The translations under genes and the position numbers were made by a program. 64,000 bases of DNA from Piscirickettsiaceae bacterium (lineage in GTDB: Bacteria; Pseudomonadota; Gammaproteobacteria; Nitrosococcales; Methylophagaceae). Positions within the stretch are counted from its first letter, which is position 1; every line of letters starts with the position of its first letter. The notes below the pieces were generated by a model, which did no database searches, had not been told where the DNA came from, and worked only from the letters and a program-made list of their open reading frames with translations. Of the stretch, positions 19,741 through 29,283 are shown piece by piece. The stretch spans positions 62,001 to 126,000 of the forward strand of contig JABSQO010000004.1 in the NCBI GenBank assembly GCA_013215775.1, given 5' to 3'.

Positions 19741-21153
19741 TTATAAACGTTCAGAGGCGAAGTCCGCTAAACGTGAACGTTCCCCTCGCAATAAGGTGAT
19801 ATGGCCGCTATGTTCCCAATCTTTGAATCTATCGACAACATAGGTTAAACCTGATGTTGTTTCGCTTAGGTAGGGTGTATCGATTTGTGAAATGTTACCA
19901 AGGCAAACCACTTTTGTGCCGGGACCTGCACGAGTAACCAATGTTTTCATTTGCTTGGAGGTGAGATTTTGGGCTTCATCAATAATAATGAATCGTTTGA
20001 GGAAGGTTCGGCCACGCATAAAGTTTAGCGAGCGAATTTTAATCCATTTATGTAATAAATCTTGTGTGGCCATTCGGCCCCATTCACTCCCTTCAGTTTC
20101 ATTAAGCACTTCGAGGTTATCCATCAGAGCTCCCATCCATGGTGTCATTTTTTCTTCTTCGGTACCGGGTAAAAAACCAATATCTTCACCGACAGGTATC
20201 GTGACACGAGTCATAACAATTTCAGTATATGTTTTTTGTTCAGTGACTTGGTTCAGGGCTGCGGCAAGTGTGAGCAAGGTTTTACCCGTTCCTGCTTGGC
20301 CAAGCAGGCTAACAAAATCCACCTCTGGGTCCATCAATAAATTGAGGGCAAAATTTTGTTCACGGTTACGCGCGGTTATTCCCCAGATAGCATGACTTTC
20401 CTTGCGATAATCATGAAGTAACTCAATAGTAGCCGTTGTATCGGTCGTACTTCTGACTATTGCTTCAATAGAGTTACTTTCACCAGGTGAAAAAATAAGT
20501 TGATTGGGATACCAATTTTTAGCAACATCACCTTCAATTTCATAAAAGGTTCGACTACCTTCAGTCCATGATTCAAGGCGATTAAGATCATCCCAAAAAT
20601 CAGCTGCTAATTCGGTTGCACCAAGATAAAGTAAATCAACATCATCTAATACTTTATCGTTGAAATAATCCTCGGCATGCACACCTAATACTGTGGCTTT
20701 AATGCGTAAATTAATATCTTTAGAAACCAGTGTGACGGTCGTGTCGGGTTTTGATTTTTGTAGGCTAATTGCAATACCAAGGATGGCATTGTCTACTAAT
20801 TGGCCCGGTAAATCCTTAGGTAAATCATGGCTGATTTGTGTTGTTTGGAAAAATAATCGTCCGCTGGCATTTGGCATATCACCATTATTATTGACGTTAG
20901 GTAATGGAATTCCTTGGGCAATGGTATCCGTATCACTAGCGTGCAACACCAGCTCATCAAGGAAACGACTTACTTGACGGACATTTCGAGATACTTCAGA
21001 TAAGCCTTTTTTACCCCGGTCAAGTTCTTCCAGTACCACCATAGGTAGAAAAATATCGTGTTCGTCAAAACGAAATAATGCGGTGGGATCGTGCATTAAT
21101 ACATTGGTATCAAGTACCAGTAACCGTTTTCCTGCGATAGTTTTTTTAATCAT
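19741..21153 (-). CDS. PhoH family ATPase with N-terminal PIN domain
   Basis: The 470-residue protein joins a PIN RNase domain (residues about 8-160; VLDTNVLMHDP, LEELDRGKKGL) to a PhoH P-loop ATPase. Walker A is LLGQAGTGKTLL near residue 275, Walker B FIIIDEAQNL near 395. Proteins of this layout (PhoH2-like) act as RNA helicase/ribonucleases in stress or toxin-antitoxin settings. No antitoxin-sized gene is adjacent. It is divergent from metH. Confidence 0.93.
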   Translation of the reverse strand: MIKKTIAGKRLLVLDTNVLMHDPTALFRFDEHDIFLPMVVLEELDRGKKGLSEVSRNVRQVSRFLDELVLHASDTDTIAQGIPLPNVNNNGDMPNASGRLFFQTTQISHDLPKDLPGQLVDNAILGIAISLQKSKPDTTVTLVSKDINLRIKATVLGVHAEDYFNDKVLDDVDLLYLGATELAADFWDDLNRLESWTEGSRTFYEIEGDVAKNWYPNQLIFSPGESNSIEAIVRSTTDTTATIELLHDYRKESHAIWGITARNREQNFALNLLMDPEVDFVSLLGQAGTGKTLLTLAAALNQVTEQKTYTEIVMTRVTIPVGEDIGFLPGTEEEKMTPWMGALMDNLEVLNETEGSEWGRMATQDLLHKWIKIRSLNFMRGRTFLKRFIIIDEAQNLTSKQMKTLVTRAGPGTKVVCLGNISQIDTPYLSETTSGLTYVVDRFKDWEHSGHITLLRGERSRLADFASERL

Positions 21154-21272
21154 AAGAAACGTATTTTTCCTTTATTTTAATAAGGGTACTATTTGATTAT
21201 GAGCCAAGAGTAGCAGTGATGGAAGTGCTATTTAATATCACTATTTCATCGCTAAGAACAACCATTATCATC

Positions 21273-21281
21273 TGATATAAT
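21273..21281 (+). promoter_or_regulatory. Candidate extended -10 promoter for metH
   Basis: TGATATAAT at 21273-21281 is a perfect extended -10 (TGn plus TATAAT). The -35 region about 17 bases upstream (TAAGAA) is weak, which extended -10 promoters tolerate. Transcription would start near 21288, leaving a leader of about 44 bases, too short for a cobalamin or SAM riboswitch. Confidence 0.5.
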
Positions 21282-21331
21282 AAGCAGTTAAATCTAATTT
21301 TATATGTTCACTCAAACTTGGAAAGTCTATT

Positions 21332-24300
21332 TTGACCACATCGACTCACGATATTAAACATCTATTGCAACAACGCATTCTTATCCTTGATGGTGCGATG
21401 GGTACGATGATTCAAAGTTATAAGCTTGAAGAAGCAGATTATCGTGGCGAACGGTTTGCCGATCATCCTTGTGATGTAAAAGGTAATAACGATCTTTTAT
21501 CGTTAACTCAACCTAAAATTATCAGTGATATCCACCGCGCTTATTTTGATGCAGGTGCCGATATTGTTGAAACCAATACTTTTAATGGTACATCGATCGC
21601 GATGGCTGATTATCAGATGGAAGATTTGGTTTATGAATTAAACAAGGAATCTGCCAGATTAGCACGTGTTATTGCCGATGAGTTTACCGCTAATGATCCT
21701 GATAAACCGCGTTTTGTCGCGGGTGTATTAGGCCCTACAAATCGTACGGCTAGTATTTCTCCTGATGTTAATAATCCTGGTTTTCGTAATGTAAGTTATG
21801 ACGAATTAGTTGAATCTTATCTAGAGTCGATAGCGGGTCTTGTCGATGGTGGTTCTGATTTATTATTAGTGGAAACAGTTTTTGATACCTTAAATGCCAA
21901 AGCGGCCTTGTTCGCTATTGAAAGTTATTATGACCAGCATGATATTCATCTTCCGATCATGATTTCCGGCACAATCACCGATGCAAGTGGACGTACATTA
22001 TCAGGTCAAACGGCTGAAGCTTTTTGGAATTCTTTAGCTCATGTACAACCGATCAGTGTTGGTTTGAACTGTGCATTAGGTGCTGACCAATTACGTCAAT
22101 ATGTTGAGGAGTTATCAGGTTTAGTCACCTGTTACATCAGTGCCCATCCTAATGCTGGTTTGCCAAATGAATTTGGTGAGTATGATGAATCACCAGAGGT
22201 GATGTCAGCACAAATTAAAGAATGGGCTGAGTCAGGGTTTTTAAATATTGTCGGTGGTTGCTGTGGTACCTCACCAGCTCATATCAAAGCGATTGCCGAA
22301 GCCGTTGCAGATATTGCACCACGAGTCCCCGTTGAAAATAAACATTACTGTCGTTTAAGTGGTCTTGAACCTTTTACCATTACCCCCGAAAGTCTTTATG
22401 TCAATGTTGGTGAGCGTACTAATGTGACCGGTTCTGCTCGTTTTGCTCGTCTGATCAAAGAAGGCGATTACGATACGGCCTTAGATGTTGCCCGCCAACA
22501 AGTTGAAAGTGGCGCACCTATTATTGACATTAATATGGATGAAGGCATGTTGGATTCGAAGGAGGCGATGGTCATCTTTTTGAATTTAATTGCGGCAGAA
22601 CCTGATATCAGTCGTGTTCCGATCATGATCGATTCCTCCAAATGGGAAGTTATTGAAGCAGGTCTAAAATGCATTCAAGGTAAAGGCATCGTCAACTCGA
22701 TTAGTATGAAAGAGGGTGAAGATAAATTTATCGAACAAGCCAAGTTAGTTCGTCGATATGGCGCTGCTGTCATTGTGATGGCCTTTGATGAACTAGGGCA
22801 GGCTGATACACGGCAACGAAAACGTGAGATTTGTACTCGATCGTATGAATTATTGACGGAAGTAGTGGGTTTCCCGCCAGAAGATATTATCTTTGACCCG
22901 AATATTTTTGCCATTGCGACCGGTATTGATGAGCATAATAATTATGCAGTCGATTTTATTGAAGCTGTCCGTGATATTAAGAAGGCTTTACCTCACGCCA
23001 TGGTGAGTGGTGGTGTCAGTAACGTATCATTTTCATTTCGTGGCAACAATCCAATACGTGAAGCCATTCATGCGGTATTTCTTTACCATGCCATTCAGGC
23101 TGGTATGGACATGGGTATTGTCAATGCAGGTCAATTAGCCATCTATGATGATTTGCCCGAAGAATTACGTGAACGGGTAGAGGATGTCGTCCTAAATCGA
23201 CGTGATGATGCGACTGAACGGTTACTGGATATTGCTGAAAAGTATCGTGGCGATGGGAAAAAAGTTGACGTTAAAGAAGACCTTGAATGGCGTTCATGGC
23301 CTGTAGAAAAACGATTGGAACATGCCCTAGTTAAAGGTATTACTGATTTTATCGACGAAGATACTGAGTTATGCCGACAAAATGCTCAACGCCCAATACA
23401 TGTGATCGAAGGTGCATTAATGGATGGGATGAATGTGGTTGGTGACTTGTTTGGGGCAGGAAAGATGTTTTTACCCCAAGTGGTGAAATCGGCACGAGTG
23501 ATGAAAAAAGCGGTAGCCTATTTGATGCCATTCATCGAAGATGAAAAAGAAGAGGGCGAAGAAGGCCCCAGTAGTAATGGCAAGATCTTAATGGCTACCG
23601 TTAAAGGTGATGTGCATGACATCGGCAAAAATATTGTTGGTGTCGTATTACAGTGTAATAACTTTGAGATCATTGACCTTGGTGTAATGGTGTCATGTGC
23701 CACGATTTTAGAAGTTGCTAAGAAAGAAAATGTCGATATTATCGGCCTTTCTGGTTTGATTACCCCATCCTTGGATGAAATGGTACATGTGGCTAAAGAG
23801 ATGGAGCGACTTGGTTTTAATATCCCAGTGATGATTGGTGGTGCAACGACATCGTTAATTCATACTGCAGTGAAAATTGAGCATCATTATCACGGTGCCA
23901 GTATCTATGTAAAAGATGCCTCGCGTGCCGTAGGTGTTGCCCAGAGTTTGATTAGCCCTGATTTACGTGATGATTTCATGGCTAAAGCTAAAACTGATTA
24001 TGCTGAAAAACGTGCTCGCCATAAAGGCCGTAAGCGTACTCGTCGCCAATTAAATATTGCCGATGCGCGTGCTAATAAAACCAAAATTGATTGGTCGGCA
24101 TATCAACCAACTACCCCTGAAAAATTAGGCGTACAGACATTGAATGATTACCCTTTGGCTGATTTAGTTGATCGTATTGACTGGACGCCTTTTTTCCAAA
24201 CATGGGAGTTGGCAGGGCGTTATCCAAAAATTTTAGAAGATGAAATCGTTGGCGAACATGCAACACATTTATTCCGTGATGCTAAGGATATGCTAGCTAA

Positions 24301-25036
24301 GATTGTTGATCAAAAATGGTTAACAGCAAATGCAGTCTTTGGCTTCTTTCCCGCTAATAGCATTAACGATGATGATATTGAAGTGTATACCGATGAGACT
24401 CGCAGCGAAGTATTGATGACGTTACACAGTTTACGTCAACAGGGAGAGCGACCACCGGGCAGGCCTAATGCCGCATTAGCGGATTTTATTGCGCCTAAAG
24501 AGAGTGGTGTGAAAGATTATATTGGTTCATTTGCCGTTACTGCAGGTATCGGTATTGATGAGCATGTGGATCGATTTGAAGATGACCATGATGATTATCA
24601 AAGTATTATGTTGAAAGCCTTGGCAGATCGTTTTGCTGAAGCCTTTGCTGAACATTTACATCAGTTAGTGCGTAAAGAGCTCTGGGGTTACATGCCTGAT
24701 GAAAAGTTGAATAATGAAGACTTAATTGATGAAAAATATCAGGGAATTCGACCTGCTCCAGGTTATCCTGCCTGCCCAGATCATACTGAAAAAGCGTTGT
24801 TATGGGATTTATTAAAACCTGAACAAAATGCCAGTATGACCATTACCGAAAGTTTTGCTATGTTGCCAACTGCTGCGGTCAGTGGTTTCTATTTCGCACA
24901 TCCTGAGTCACGTTATTTTGGTTTGGGTAAAATTGATCGTGACCAAGTAGAAGATTATACCCAGCGTAAAGGATGGACAATGGATGTAGCTGAGCGATGG
25001 TTGGCACCTGCACTCTCTTATGATGGTGATGAATAA
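21332..25036 (+). CDS. metH: Cobalamin-dependent methionine synthase
   Basis: The 1234-residue, four-module enzyme transfers a methyl group from methyl-THF through B12 to homocysteine. The homocysteine domain has [10 protein letters not shown] and the zinc cysteines in GLNCALGAD and GGCCGTSP. A pterin domain spans about 350-620. The B12 domain has the lower-ligand His in DVHDIGKN near 759-766, and the C-terminal SAM activation domain has [15 protein letters not shown]. The start must be the TTG at 21332, preceded by GGAAAG; no ATG or GTG fits. Length equals E. coli MetH (1227). Confidence 0.97.
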   Translation: MTTSTHDIKHLLQQRILILDGAMGTMIQSYKLEEADYRGERFADHPCDVKGNNDLLSLTQPKIISDIHRAYFDAGADIVETNTFNGTSIAMADYQMEDLVYELNKESARLARVIADEFTANDPDKPRFVAGVLGPTNRTASISPDVNNPGFRNVSYDELVESYLESIAGLVDGGSDLLLVETVFDTLNAKAALFAIESYYDQHDIHLPIMISGTITDASGRTLSGQTAEAFWNSLAHVQPISVGLNCALGADQLRQYVEELSGLVTCYISAHPNAGLPNEFGEYDESPEVMSAQIKEWAESGFLNIVGGCCGTSPAHIKAIAEAVADIAPRVPVENKHYCRLSGLEPFTITPESLYVNVGERTNVTGSARFARLIKEGDYDTALDVARQQVESGAPIIDINMDEGMLDSKEAMVIFLNLIAAEPDISRVPIMIDSSKWEVIEAGLKCIQGKGIVNSISMKEGEDKFIEQAKLVRRYGAAVIVMAFDELGQADTRQRKREICTRSYELLTEVVGFPPEDIIFDPNIFAIATGIDEHNNYAVDFIEAVRDIKKALPHAMVSGGVSNVSFSFRGNNPIREAIHAVFLYHAIQAGMDMGIVNAGQLAIYDDLPEELRERVEDVVLNRRDDATERLLDIAEKYRGDGKKVDVKEDLEWRSWPVEKRLEHALVKGITDFIDEDTELCRQNAQRPIHVIEGALMDGMNVVGDLFGAGKMFLPQVVKSARVMKKAVAYLMPFIEDEKEEGEEGPSSNGKILMATVKGDVHDIGKNIVGVVLQCNNFEIIDLGVMVSCATILEVAKKENVDIIGLSGLITPSLDEMVHVAKEMERLGFNIPVMIGGATTSLIHTAVKIEHHYHGASIYVKDASRAVGVAQSLISPDLRDDFMAKAKTDYAEKRARHKGRKRTRRQLNIADARANKTKIDWSAYQPTTPEKLGVQTLNDYPLADLVDRIDWTPFFQTWELAGRYPKILEDEIVGEHATHLFRDAKDMLAKIVDQKWLTANAVFGFFPANSINDDDIEVYTDETRSEVLMTLHSLRQQGERPPGRPNAALADFIAPKESGVKDYIGSFAVTAGIGIDEHVDRFEDDHDDYQSIMLKALADRFAEAFAEHLHQLVRKELWGYMPDEKLNNEDLIDEKYQGIRPAPGYPACPDHTEKALLWDLLKPEQNASMTITESFAMLPTAAVSGFYFAHPESRYFGLGKIDRDQVEDYTQRKGWTMDVAERWLAPALSYDGDE

Positions 25037-25061
25037 TGAAAACACTATCTTTTTATCTGAT

Positions 25062-25140
25062 TTCGGCGTTGAATAAATTTTTCCGATTCTCATGTACTTT
25101 TTGTACATTGCGATTCTCAAAAATAATTCGCCTTGAACTC
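25062..25140. repeat. Imperfect intergenic palindrome with ATGTAC/GTACAT core
   Basis: A perfect stem ATGTAC (25092-25097) and GTACAT (25103-25108) around TTTTT is flanked by GATTCTCA copies in direct orientation (25085 and 25112). Outer GGCG (25065-25068) pairs with CGCC (25129-25132), with AT-rich partly complementary sequence between. The element fills the metH-slyX gap. It has the look of a dispersed intergenic repeat, but no second copy is in this window. It might also act as a metH terminator, though no U-run follows. Confidence 0.5.
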
Positions 25141-25173
25141 AAATAAAAATCTTAGTTTTTAGAGGACACTAAT

Positions 25174-25377
25174 GTGAATGATGAGATTATTGATTTACAA
25201 ACAAAACTATCATTTCAGGATGGTTTGTTAGAAGAGTTAAACCAAGTAGTGATTGATCAACAAAAGCAAATATCACGCATAGAATTGGCTCTTGAAACAA
25301 TGAAGATACAAATTAATACGATGCAATCCACACAAGCTGAAGGCGAGACCATTGAGCCACCGCCACCGCATTATTAG
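25174..25377 (+). CDS. slyX: SlyX family protein
   Basis: The 67-residue coiled-coil protein has the SlyX layout: an N-terminal heptad region (LQTKLSFQDGLLEELNQVV) and the characteristic proline-rich end EPPPPHY. Molecular role is unknown; the family is widespread in proteobacteria. The GTG at 25174 follows AGAGGA at a good distance. It lies alone between metH and a small secreted protein. Confidence 0.9.
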   Translation: MNDEIIDLQTKLSFQDGLLEELNQVVIDQQKQISRIELALETMKIQINTMQSTQAEGETIEPPPPHY

Positions 25378-25397
25378 AGGGACTGAAAATTTAGTCA

Positions 25398-25416
25398 GTT
25401 GGAAGTGGTTTCCAAC
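25398..25416 (+). other. Short hairpin downstream of slyX
   Basis: GTTGGAA (25398-25404) and TTCCAAC (25410-25416) form a 7-bp stem with a 5-base loop, 20 bases after the slyX stop. The following sequence has only a broken T-run, so it is a weak terminator candidate at most. Confidence 0.35.
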
Positions 25417-25540
25417 GTCCATTAATTTTATGTTCTAATAGCGTTTATTCAATCTGTCAGTAATGTAGGTGATTAGCTAAAAGTAACAATACTAGCTAAT
25501 AGTGAAAACTAATTTAGATTAATTATTAGGGTTATTAAAC

Positions 25541-25990
25541 ATGAAAAAGATTATCGGATTATTATCTCTGCTTTTAGTTTTAAACGGTGCTGCTGTTTTT
25601 GCTGAAGAAGCAATGACATTAGAGCAAGCACTGGAAAAGAAAAAAGCGCTAGTACTGAATACATTGAGACTTTCAAATGAAACGGTAGCTGAGTTTTTAC
25701 CCGTTTATGATGCCTATCAGCAAGCCAAATTTGAGTCGAATGTTAAGTTAGGAAATATAGTTACCGAGTTTGCAGAAAATTATAATGCGTTAACTAATGT
25801 GAAAGCTCAAGAGTTAATAGCTAAGTGGTTGGCAGCGAAACAAGTTCAATTGGATATTCAAAAGGATTATGTCGCTAAGTTTGAAAAAGTAATGTCTAAA
25901 AAAGAACTAATGCGTTATTACCAACTTGAAAACAAGATGCAAGTAGAGGCTGAGTATAAGTTAGGGAAAATGATTCCACTTGCTAAATAG
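25541..25990 (+). CDS. Small secreted helical protein of unknown function
   Basis: The 149-residue protein has a clear signal peptide (MKKIIGLLSLLLVLNGAAVFA, cleavage near AVFA-EE). A highly helical mature part follows, with conserved-looking charged residues and no cysteines. The pattern (short periplasmic helices, LEKKKALVLNTLRLS, KKELMRYYQLENKM) resembles Spy/CpxP-like periplasmic proteins, but the LTxxQ motif is not seen, so this is only a resemblance. It is a single-gene unit ended by a strong terminator. Confidence 0.75.
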   Translation: MKKIIGLLSLLLVLNGAAVFAEEAMTLEQALEKKKALVLNTLRLSNETVAEFLPVYDAYQQAKFESNVKLGNIVTEFAENYNALTNVKAQELIAKWLAAKQVQLDIQKDYVAKFEKVMSKKELMRYYQLENKMQVEAEYKLGKMIPLAK

Positions 25991-26024
25991 TCAGTTTTAT
26001 TAGCTCTCAACGATAACGTAAAAC

Positions 26025-26065
26025 GATTCTTACCATTTTAAGCTCGGTAAGAATCATTGTTTTTT
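26025..26065 (+). terminator. Rho-independent terminator
   Basis: A perfect 10-bp stem, GATTCTTACC (26025-26034) with GGTAAGAATC (26046-26055), has an 11-base loop and is followed by a T-run at 26060-26065. It lies 35 bases after the secreted-protein gene and before tmcA. Confidence 0.9.
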
Positions 26066-26176
26066 ACAGCAAAAAATTAACTCGAATGCTATCGGCTAAA
26101 TTTATATTGAGATCATAAAGAAAAGCCGCTTTTGAATTAGATATAAGACCATTAGCTACAAAATTGTAGGAACACG

Positions 26177-28207
26177 ATGAAGCAACGGCAATGTTTGGTA
26201 CTTAAAGGTGACTCTGATTGGTGCCGTCTTTCATTACTCGCACTGCAGTCAGAGTTTGCCAATGAGCGAGTTATTTGTCTATCTAATCATCTGCTATTAG
26301 ACACTGTTTTAACGATTCCTCATAAAAATGCTCAAAGTCAGTTAGGTAAAGAGTTTGACTTAGTTATTTTTGATGTTGCTGAGCAGATCGATCTAGATAG
26401 CCTCGGCGCCATTATGGGCACAATTAGAGCTGGTGGCGCGTTAGTCTTAGTTATTTCTAAAAATATAAAATCCAGTCTCTGGATGAAACGTTTTGATACG
26501 ATTGTTGCTGAATTTAGTCAGCAGAATGACTCATTTATAGTGATACAGCAGGAGCAGGTGTTACCCAAGCTTTCTCCGCCAACACCACAAAAAATATCTG
26601 ACAAAATTTATCAGACAGATGACCAGCAACAAGCTGTTGCGGCTATTTTAAAAGTAGTTCATGGCCATAGGCGTAGACCGTTGGTTATTTCATCTGATCG
26701 TGGTCGAGGAAAATCAGCGGCTTTAGGTATTGCTGCTGCTGAACTGATTTTACAAGGCAAAAGAAATATTATTGTTACTGCGCCGAGTATGGCAACCGCC
26801 GACACTTTATTTGAGCATGCTCGTCGATTATTAGCAGATGCAGAATTTTCAGCTGGCCTGATTTCAGTGAATGATGCCGAGATTAGATTTTTAGCACCCG
26901 ATGCGTTGATTGAATCTGAACAAAAAGCGGATTTAGTGCTGGTGGATGAGGCAGCAGCTATACCGGCATCAATGCTCGAAAAAATGGTGAAAAAATATTC
27001 CCGAGTTGTTTTTGCCACTACATTACATGGTTATGAAGGTACTGGTCGCGGCTTTGCTATCCGTTTCCAACAGATTCTTGACCGGCAAACACCTAATTGG
27101 CATCACTATCGAATGACAACCCCCATTCGTTGGGCTGAAAACGATATGTTGGAAGCGTTTAGTTTTCAGGCTTTGTTACTTGATGCCACACCTGCTTCTG
27201 ACGAACGAATCAATGGGGCACGAGTTGATCTATGCGAGTTTGAGAGACTTGATCGACACCAGTTAGTTAAAGATGAACAAAGCTTGCGAGAATTGTTCGG
27301 TTTAATGGTGTTAGCTCATTATCGTACTCGACCTTCTGATTTACAAATGATGTTAGATCGAGATGATATCTCTGTTTATGCAATGCGATATCAGGGGCAT
27401 ATTGTAGCCACTGCGTGGGTAGTAGAGGAAGGTGCATTGGAAGATAATATTTCTACTGCAATTTATAATGGCCAACGACGTTTAAAAGGTCATTTATTAC
27501 CACAATCTTTATTAGCACATTGCGGTATTACTTCAGCAGGCTCTCTCCGATATCAACGTATCATTCGTATTGCTGTTCATCCATTATTGCAGCAACGAAA
27601 GATTGGAAAAACATTGTTAAACCAGATAATCGAACAGTCAGTGAAGAATGATTATGACATGGTGGGGGCAAGCTTTGGTATGAGCACTGAGTTATTAACA
27701 TTTTGGACAAAATCAGATTTTATTCCTGTCAGGTTAGGCATTCATCATGATGACGTGAGTGGTAGTCATTCTGTGATGATGTTACAAGCCGTGTCTTCAG
27801 CAGGGCGACAAGTCTTAATGGCAGCAAAACAGCGATTTCAACTGCAATGGTTTGATGTGTTACATAATCAGTTTAAGCGACTTAATGCCGATATTGTTAT
27901 AGCATTATCTCAGCTGTTTTCTGCTGAAAAAAGAGTATTATCAGCTGTAGATGAACAAGAAATAACAGCATTCAGTCATGCCCAACGTGGTTATGATTTT
28001 AGCCAAATCGCTTTATGGCATTATTTGAAAATCATGATTAGTCACCCTGTCTTTTTGACATTGACCGAACAACAGCAACATTTATGTATTGAGAAGGTAT
28101 TGCAGCAACGTGATTGGACCGACATTGCTAAGCGGCTAGGTTATAGTGGTAAAGCTCAGACGATTAACGCCTTACGACAAGCGATTCAATTATTGCAGGA
28201 TCAGTAA
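26177..28207 (+). CDS. tmcA: tRNA(Met) cytidine acetyltransferase
   Basis: The enzyme forms N4-acetylcytidine at the wobble position of elongator tRNA(Met), using acetyl-CoA and ATP. The 676-residue product has an N-terminal DUF1726-like region. The RNA helicase module has SDRGRGKSAALG near residue 172 and VLVDEAAAIP near 255. A GNAT acetyltransferase region follows (RIAVHPLLQQRKIGKTLL near 470), then a C-terminal tRNA-binding part. Length equals E. coli TmcA (671). Confidence 0.96.
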   Translation: MKQRQCLVLKGDSDWCRLSLLALQSEFANERVICLSNHLLLDTVLTIPHKNAQSQLGKEFDLVIFDVAEQIDLDSLGAIMGTIRAGGALVLVISKNIKSSLWMKRFDTIVAEFSQQNDSFIVIQQEQVLPKLSPPTPQKISDKIYQTDDQQQAVAAILKVVHGHRRRPLVISSDRGRGKSAALGIAAAELILQGKRNIIVTAPSMATADTLFEHARRLLADAEFSAGLISVNDAEIRFLAPDALIESEQKADLVLVDEAAAIPASMLEKMVKKYSRVVFATTLHGYEGTGRGFAIRFQQILDRQTPNWHHYRMTTPIRWAENDMLEAFSFQALLLDATPASDERINGARVDLCEFERLDRHQLVKDEQSLRELFGLMVLAHYRTRPSDLQMMLDRDDISVYAMRYQGHIVATAWVVEEGALEDNISTAIYNGQRRLKGHLLPQSLLAHCGITSAGSLRYQRIIRIAVHPLLQQRKIGKTLLNQIIEQSVKNDYDMVGASFGMSTELLTFWTKSDFIPVRLGIHHDDVSGSHSVMMLQAVSSAGRQVLMAAKQRFQLQWFDVLHNQFKRLNADIVIALSQLFSAEKRVLSAVDEQEITAFSHAQRGYDFSQIALWHYLKIMISHPVFLTLTEQQQHLCIEKVLQQRDWTDIAKRLGYSGKAQTINALRQAIQLLQDQ

Positions 28208-28290
28208 ACTTCACGTTTAAAGATAATGTTATCGCTACCACTGAATAGTCCAAAGCTAGCACGGCCGGTCGCTTCTATATTCTGTTTAGC
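28201..28290 (-). pseudogene. C-terminal scrap, possibly of MshQ (DUF6701-type) protein
   Basis: Directly after the pilin stop codon the same leftward frame stays open for 29 codons to a TGA at 28203-28201. It contains EATGRASFGLFSGSDNIIFK then REVY. This FG-x-F-x-G-x-D-x-I-x-x-x-RE-x-Y pattern is what I remember at the C terminus of MshQ-like proteins at the end of MSHA operons. There is no start codon of its own, so I read it as a decayed stump. The assignment is from memory and moderate at best. Confidence 0.45.
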
Positions 28291-28722
28291 TTAACAACCG
28301 CCTGTCGATATCGTTACCGTTGGTTGAGCACTTGCTGATACAGCCTGAACATAAGCAACTTGGCATGTAGCTGAACTATTAAGTCGGATAACTCCACTGC
28401 TAGGAATTGCATAATCATTCGTATCAATCCCTGCAGCCTCATTGATATGAGCTGTAGATGGATAACCATAGACAAGATCGATTGTCGCACCTTCCACTGA
28501 AGCTGTATTACCTGATGCAGCTACTTCTGTGCCATCAACTAATGACTTAGCATGCACAATGGCCATAGCAGATTTAAGTGCTCCTGATGCTGCCTGTATT
28601 GAAGATGTTCGAGCATCAGATTGTAAGCTAGCAAATTTAGGTAAAGCAGTAGCTGCTAAAATACCTAAAATAATAATTACCATCACTAATTCTATTAATG
28701 TGAAACCTTGCTGATTTTTCAT
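28291..28722 (-). CDS. Type IV pilin, MSHA major-pilin-like
   Basis: The 143-residue prepilin has a short leader cut at G-F (KNQQG|FTLIELVMVIIILGILA). A long hydrophobic helix follows, then a small globular domain with two cysteines (CQVAYVQ and terminal GGC) that could form the C-terminal disulfide loop. Ser/Ala-rich sequence and the VDGTEVA...GYPSTAHI pattern resemble MshA. Flanking stumps of other MSHA genes suggest it is a survivor of a deleted operon. No assembly ATPase or prepilin peptidase gene is present here. Confidence 0.85.
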   Translation of the reverse strand: MKNQQGFTLIELVMVIIILGILAATALPKFASLQSDARTSSIQAASGALKSAMAIVHAKSLVDGTEVAASGNTASVEGATIDLVYGYPSTAHINEAAGIDTNDYAIPSSGVIRLNSSATCQVAYVQAVSASAQPTVTISTGGC

Positions 28723-28793
28723 CAGTAATCAATCCATTTTTATTAAAATAACCTAGCAGTACAACAGTTTATAACACATGGTTAACGGAATGT

Positions 28794-28925
28794 CTAACGA
28801 CCAAGCGCGGGCACCAGCCAAATCTGATTATAGGCATAAATATCAGTTGGATCGGCTAATCCGACCACAATTCGGTCACTTTCTTTTTTGAGAGCAATAG
28901 CACGAAAACGGCGAGCATGATGCAC
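28794..28925 (-). pseudogene. Remnant of MshE/GspE-type ATPase N-terminal (MshEN) domain
   Basis: A leftward 43-codon frame from a GTG at 28925 (open from 28952) to a TAG at 28796-28794 reads ARRFRAIALKKESDRIVVGL then ADPTDIYAYNQI. This matches the N-terminal c-di-GMP-binding region of pilus/secretion ATPases such as MshE (R-x-x-x-A-x-x-L...VG-x-x-DPTD). It then ends in unrelated residues and a stop. Intact MshE is about 570 residues. It lies just upstream of the pilin on the same strand, as mshE does in MSHA operons. Confidence 0.68.
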
Positions 28926-28933
28926 TTTAATTT

Positions 28934-29272
28934 TTAAAGTTGTAGCCACACTTCATCATCATCACGTTGTTCAAGAGTCAAAACACGTAGGTTTTCACCT
29001 GCACACGGTCCAATGATGCAGTTACCTTTATCTATAGTGAATAAGGCACCGTGAGTTGAGCATTGGATATTGATGCCATCTACAGACATAAATTGATCTG
29101 GTTGCCAATTCAAGGGGATTTCTAGATGAGGACATTGATTCTTATAGGCATGAACTTGGTCATCTTGTCGGACCAGAAATAGATCAAGCTGACCTTGATC
29201 TGTTTCAACTTTAAATTCACGGGCTTGTTGATCGGGTATATCTTGTTTACTACATAAAAAAAATTGTGTCAT
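28934..29272 (-). CDS. Rieske [2Fe-2S] domain protein
   Basis: The 112-residue soluble protein has both Rieske cluster motifs, CPHLEIPL (C-x-H) and CSTHGALF (C-x2-H), plus GPCAGENLRV. It resembles ferredoxin components or small Rieske proteins fed by an unidentified reductase. The ATG at 29272 begins 11 bases after the PfkB stop; a longer frame to 29353 would overlap PfkB and lacks family character. It is the last gene of the leftward adk-containing run. Confidence 0.88.
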   Translation of the reverse strand: MTQFFLCSKQDIPDQQAREFKVETDQGQLDLFLVRQDDQVHAYKNQCPHLEIPLNWQPDQFMSVDGINIQCSTHGALFTIDKGNCIIGPCAGENLRVLTLEQRDDDEVWLQL

Positions 29273-29283
29273 AAGCGCTACTG

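Noticed and set aside
21154-21331. Riboswitch upstream of metH
   Set aside because: No SAM or cobalamin aptamer motifs were seen and the probable leader is only about 44 bases.
22468-23703. Several leftward frames of 60-80 codons inside metH
   Set aside because: All lie opposite conserved MetH domains and lack ribosome binding sites or family features.
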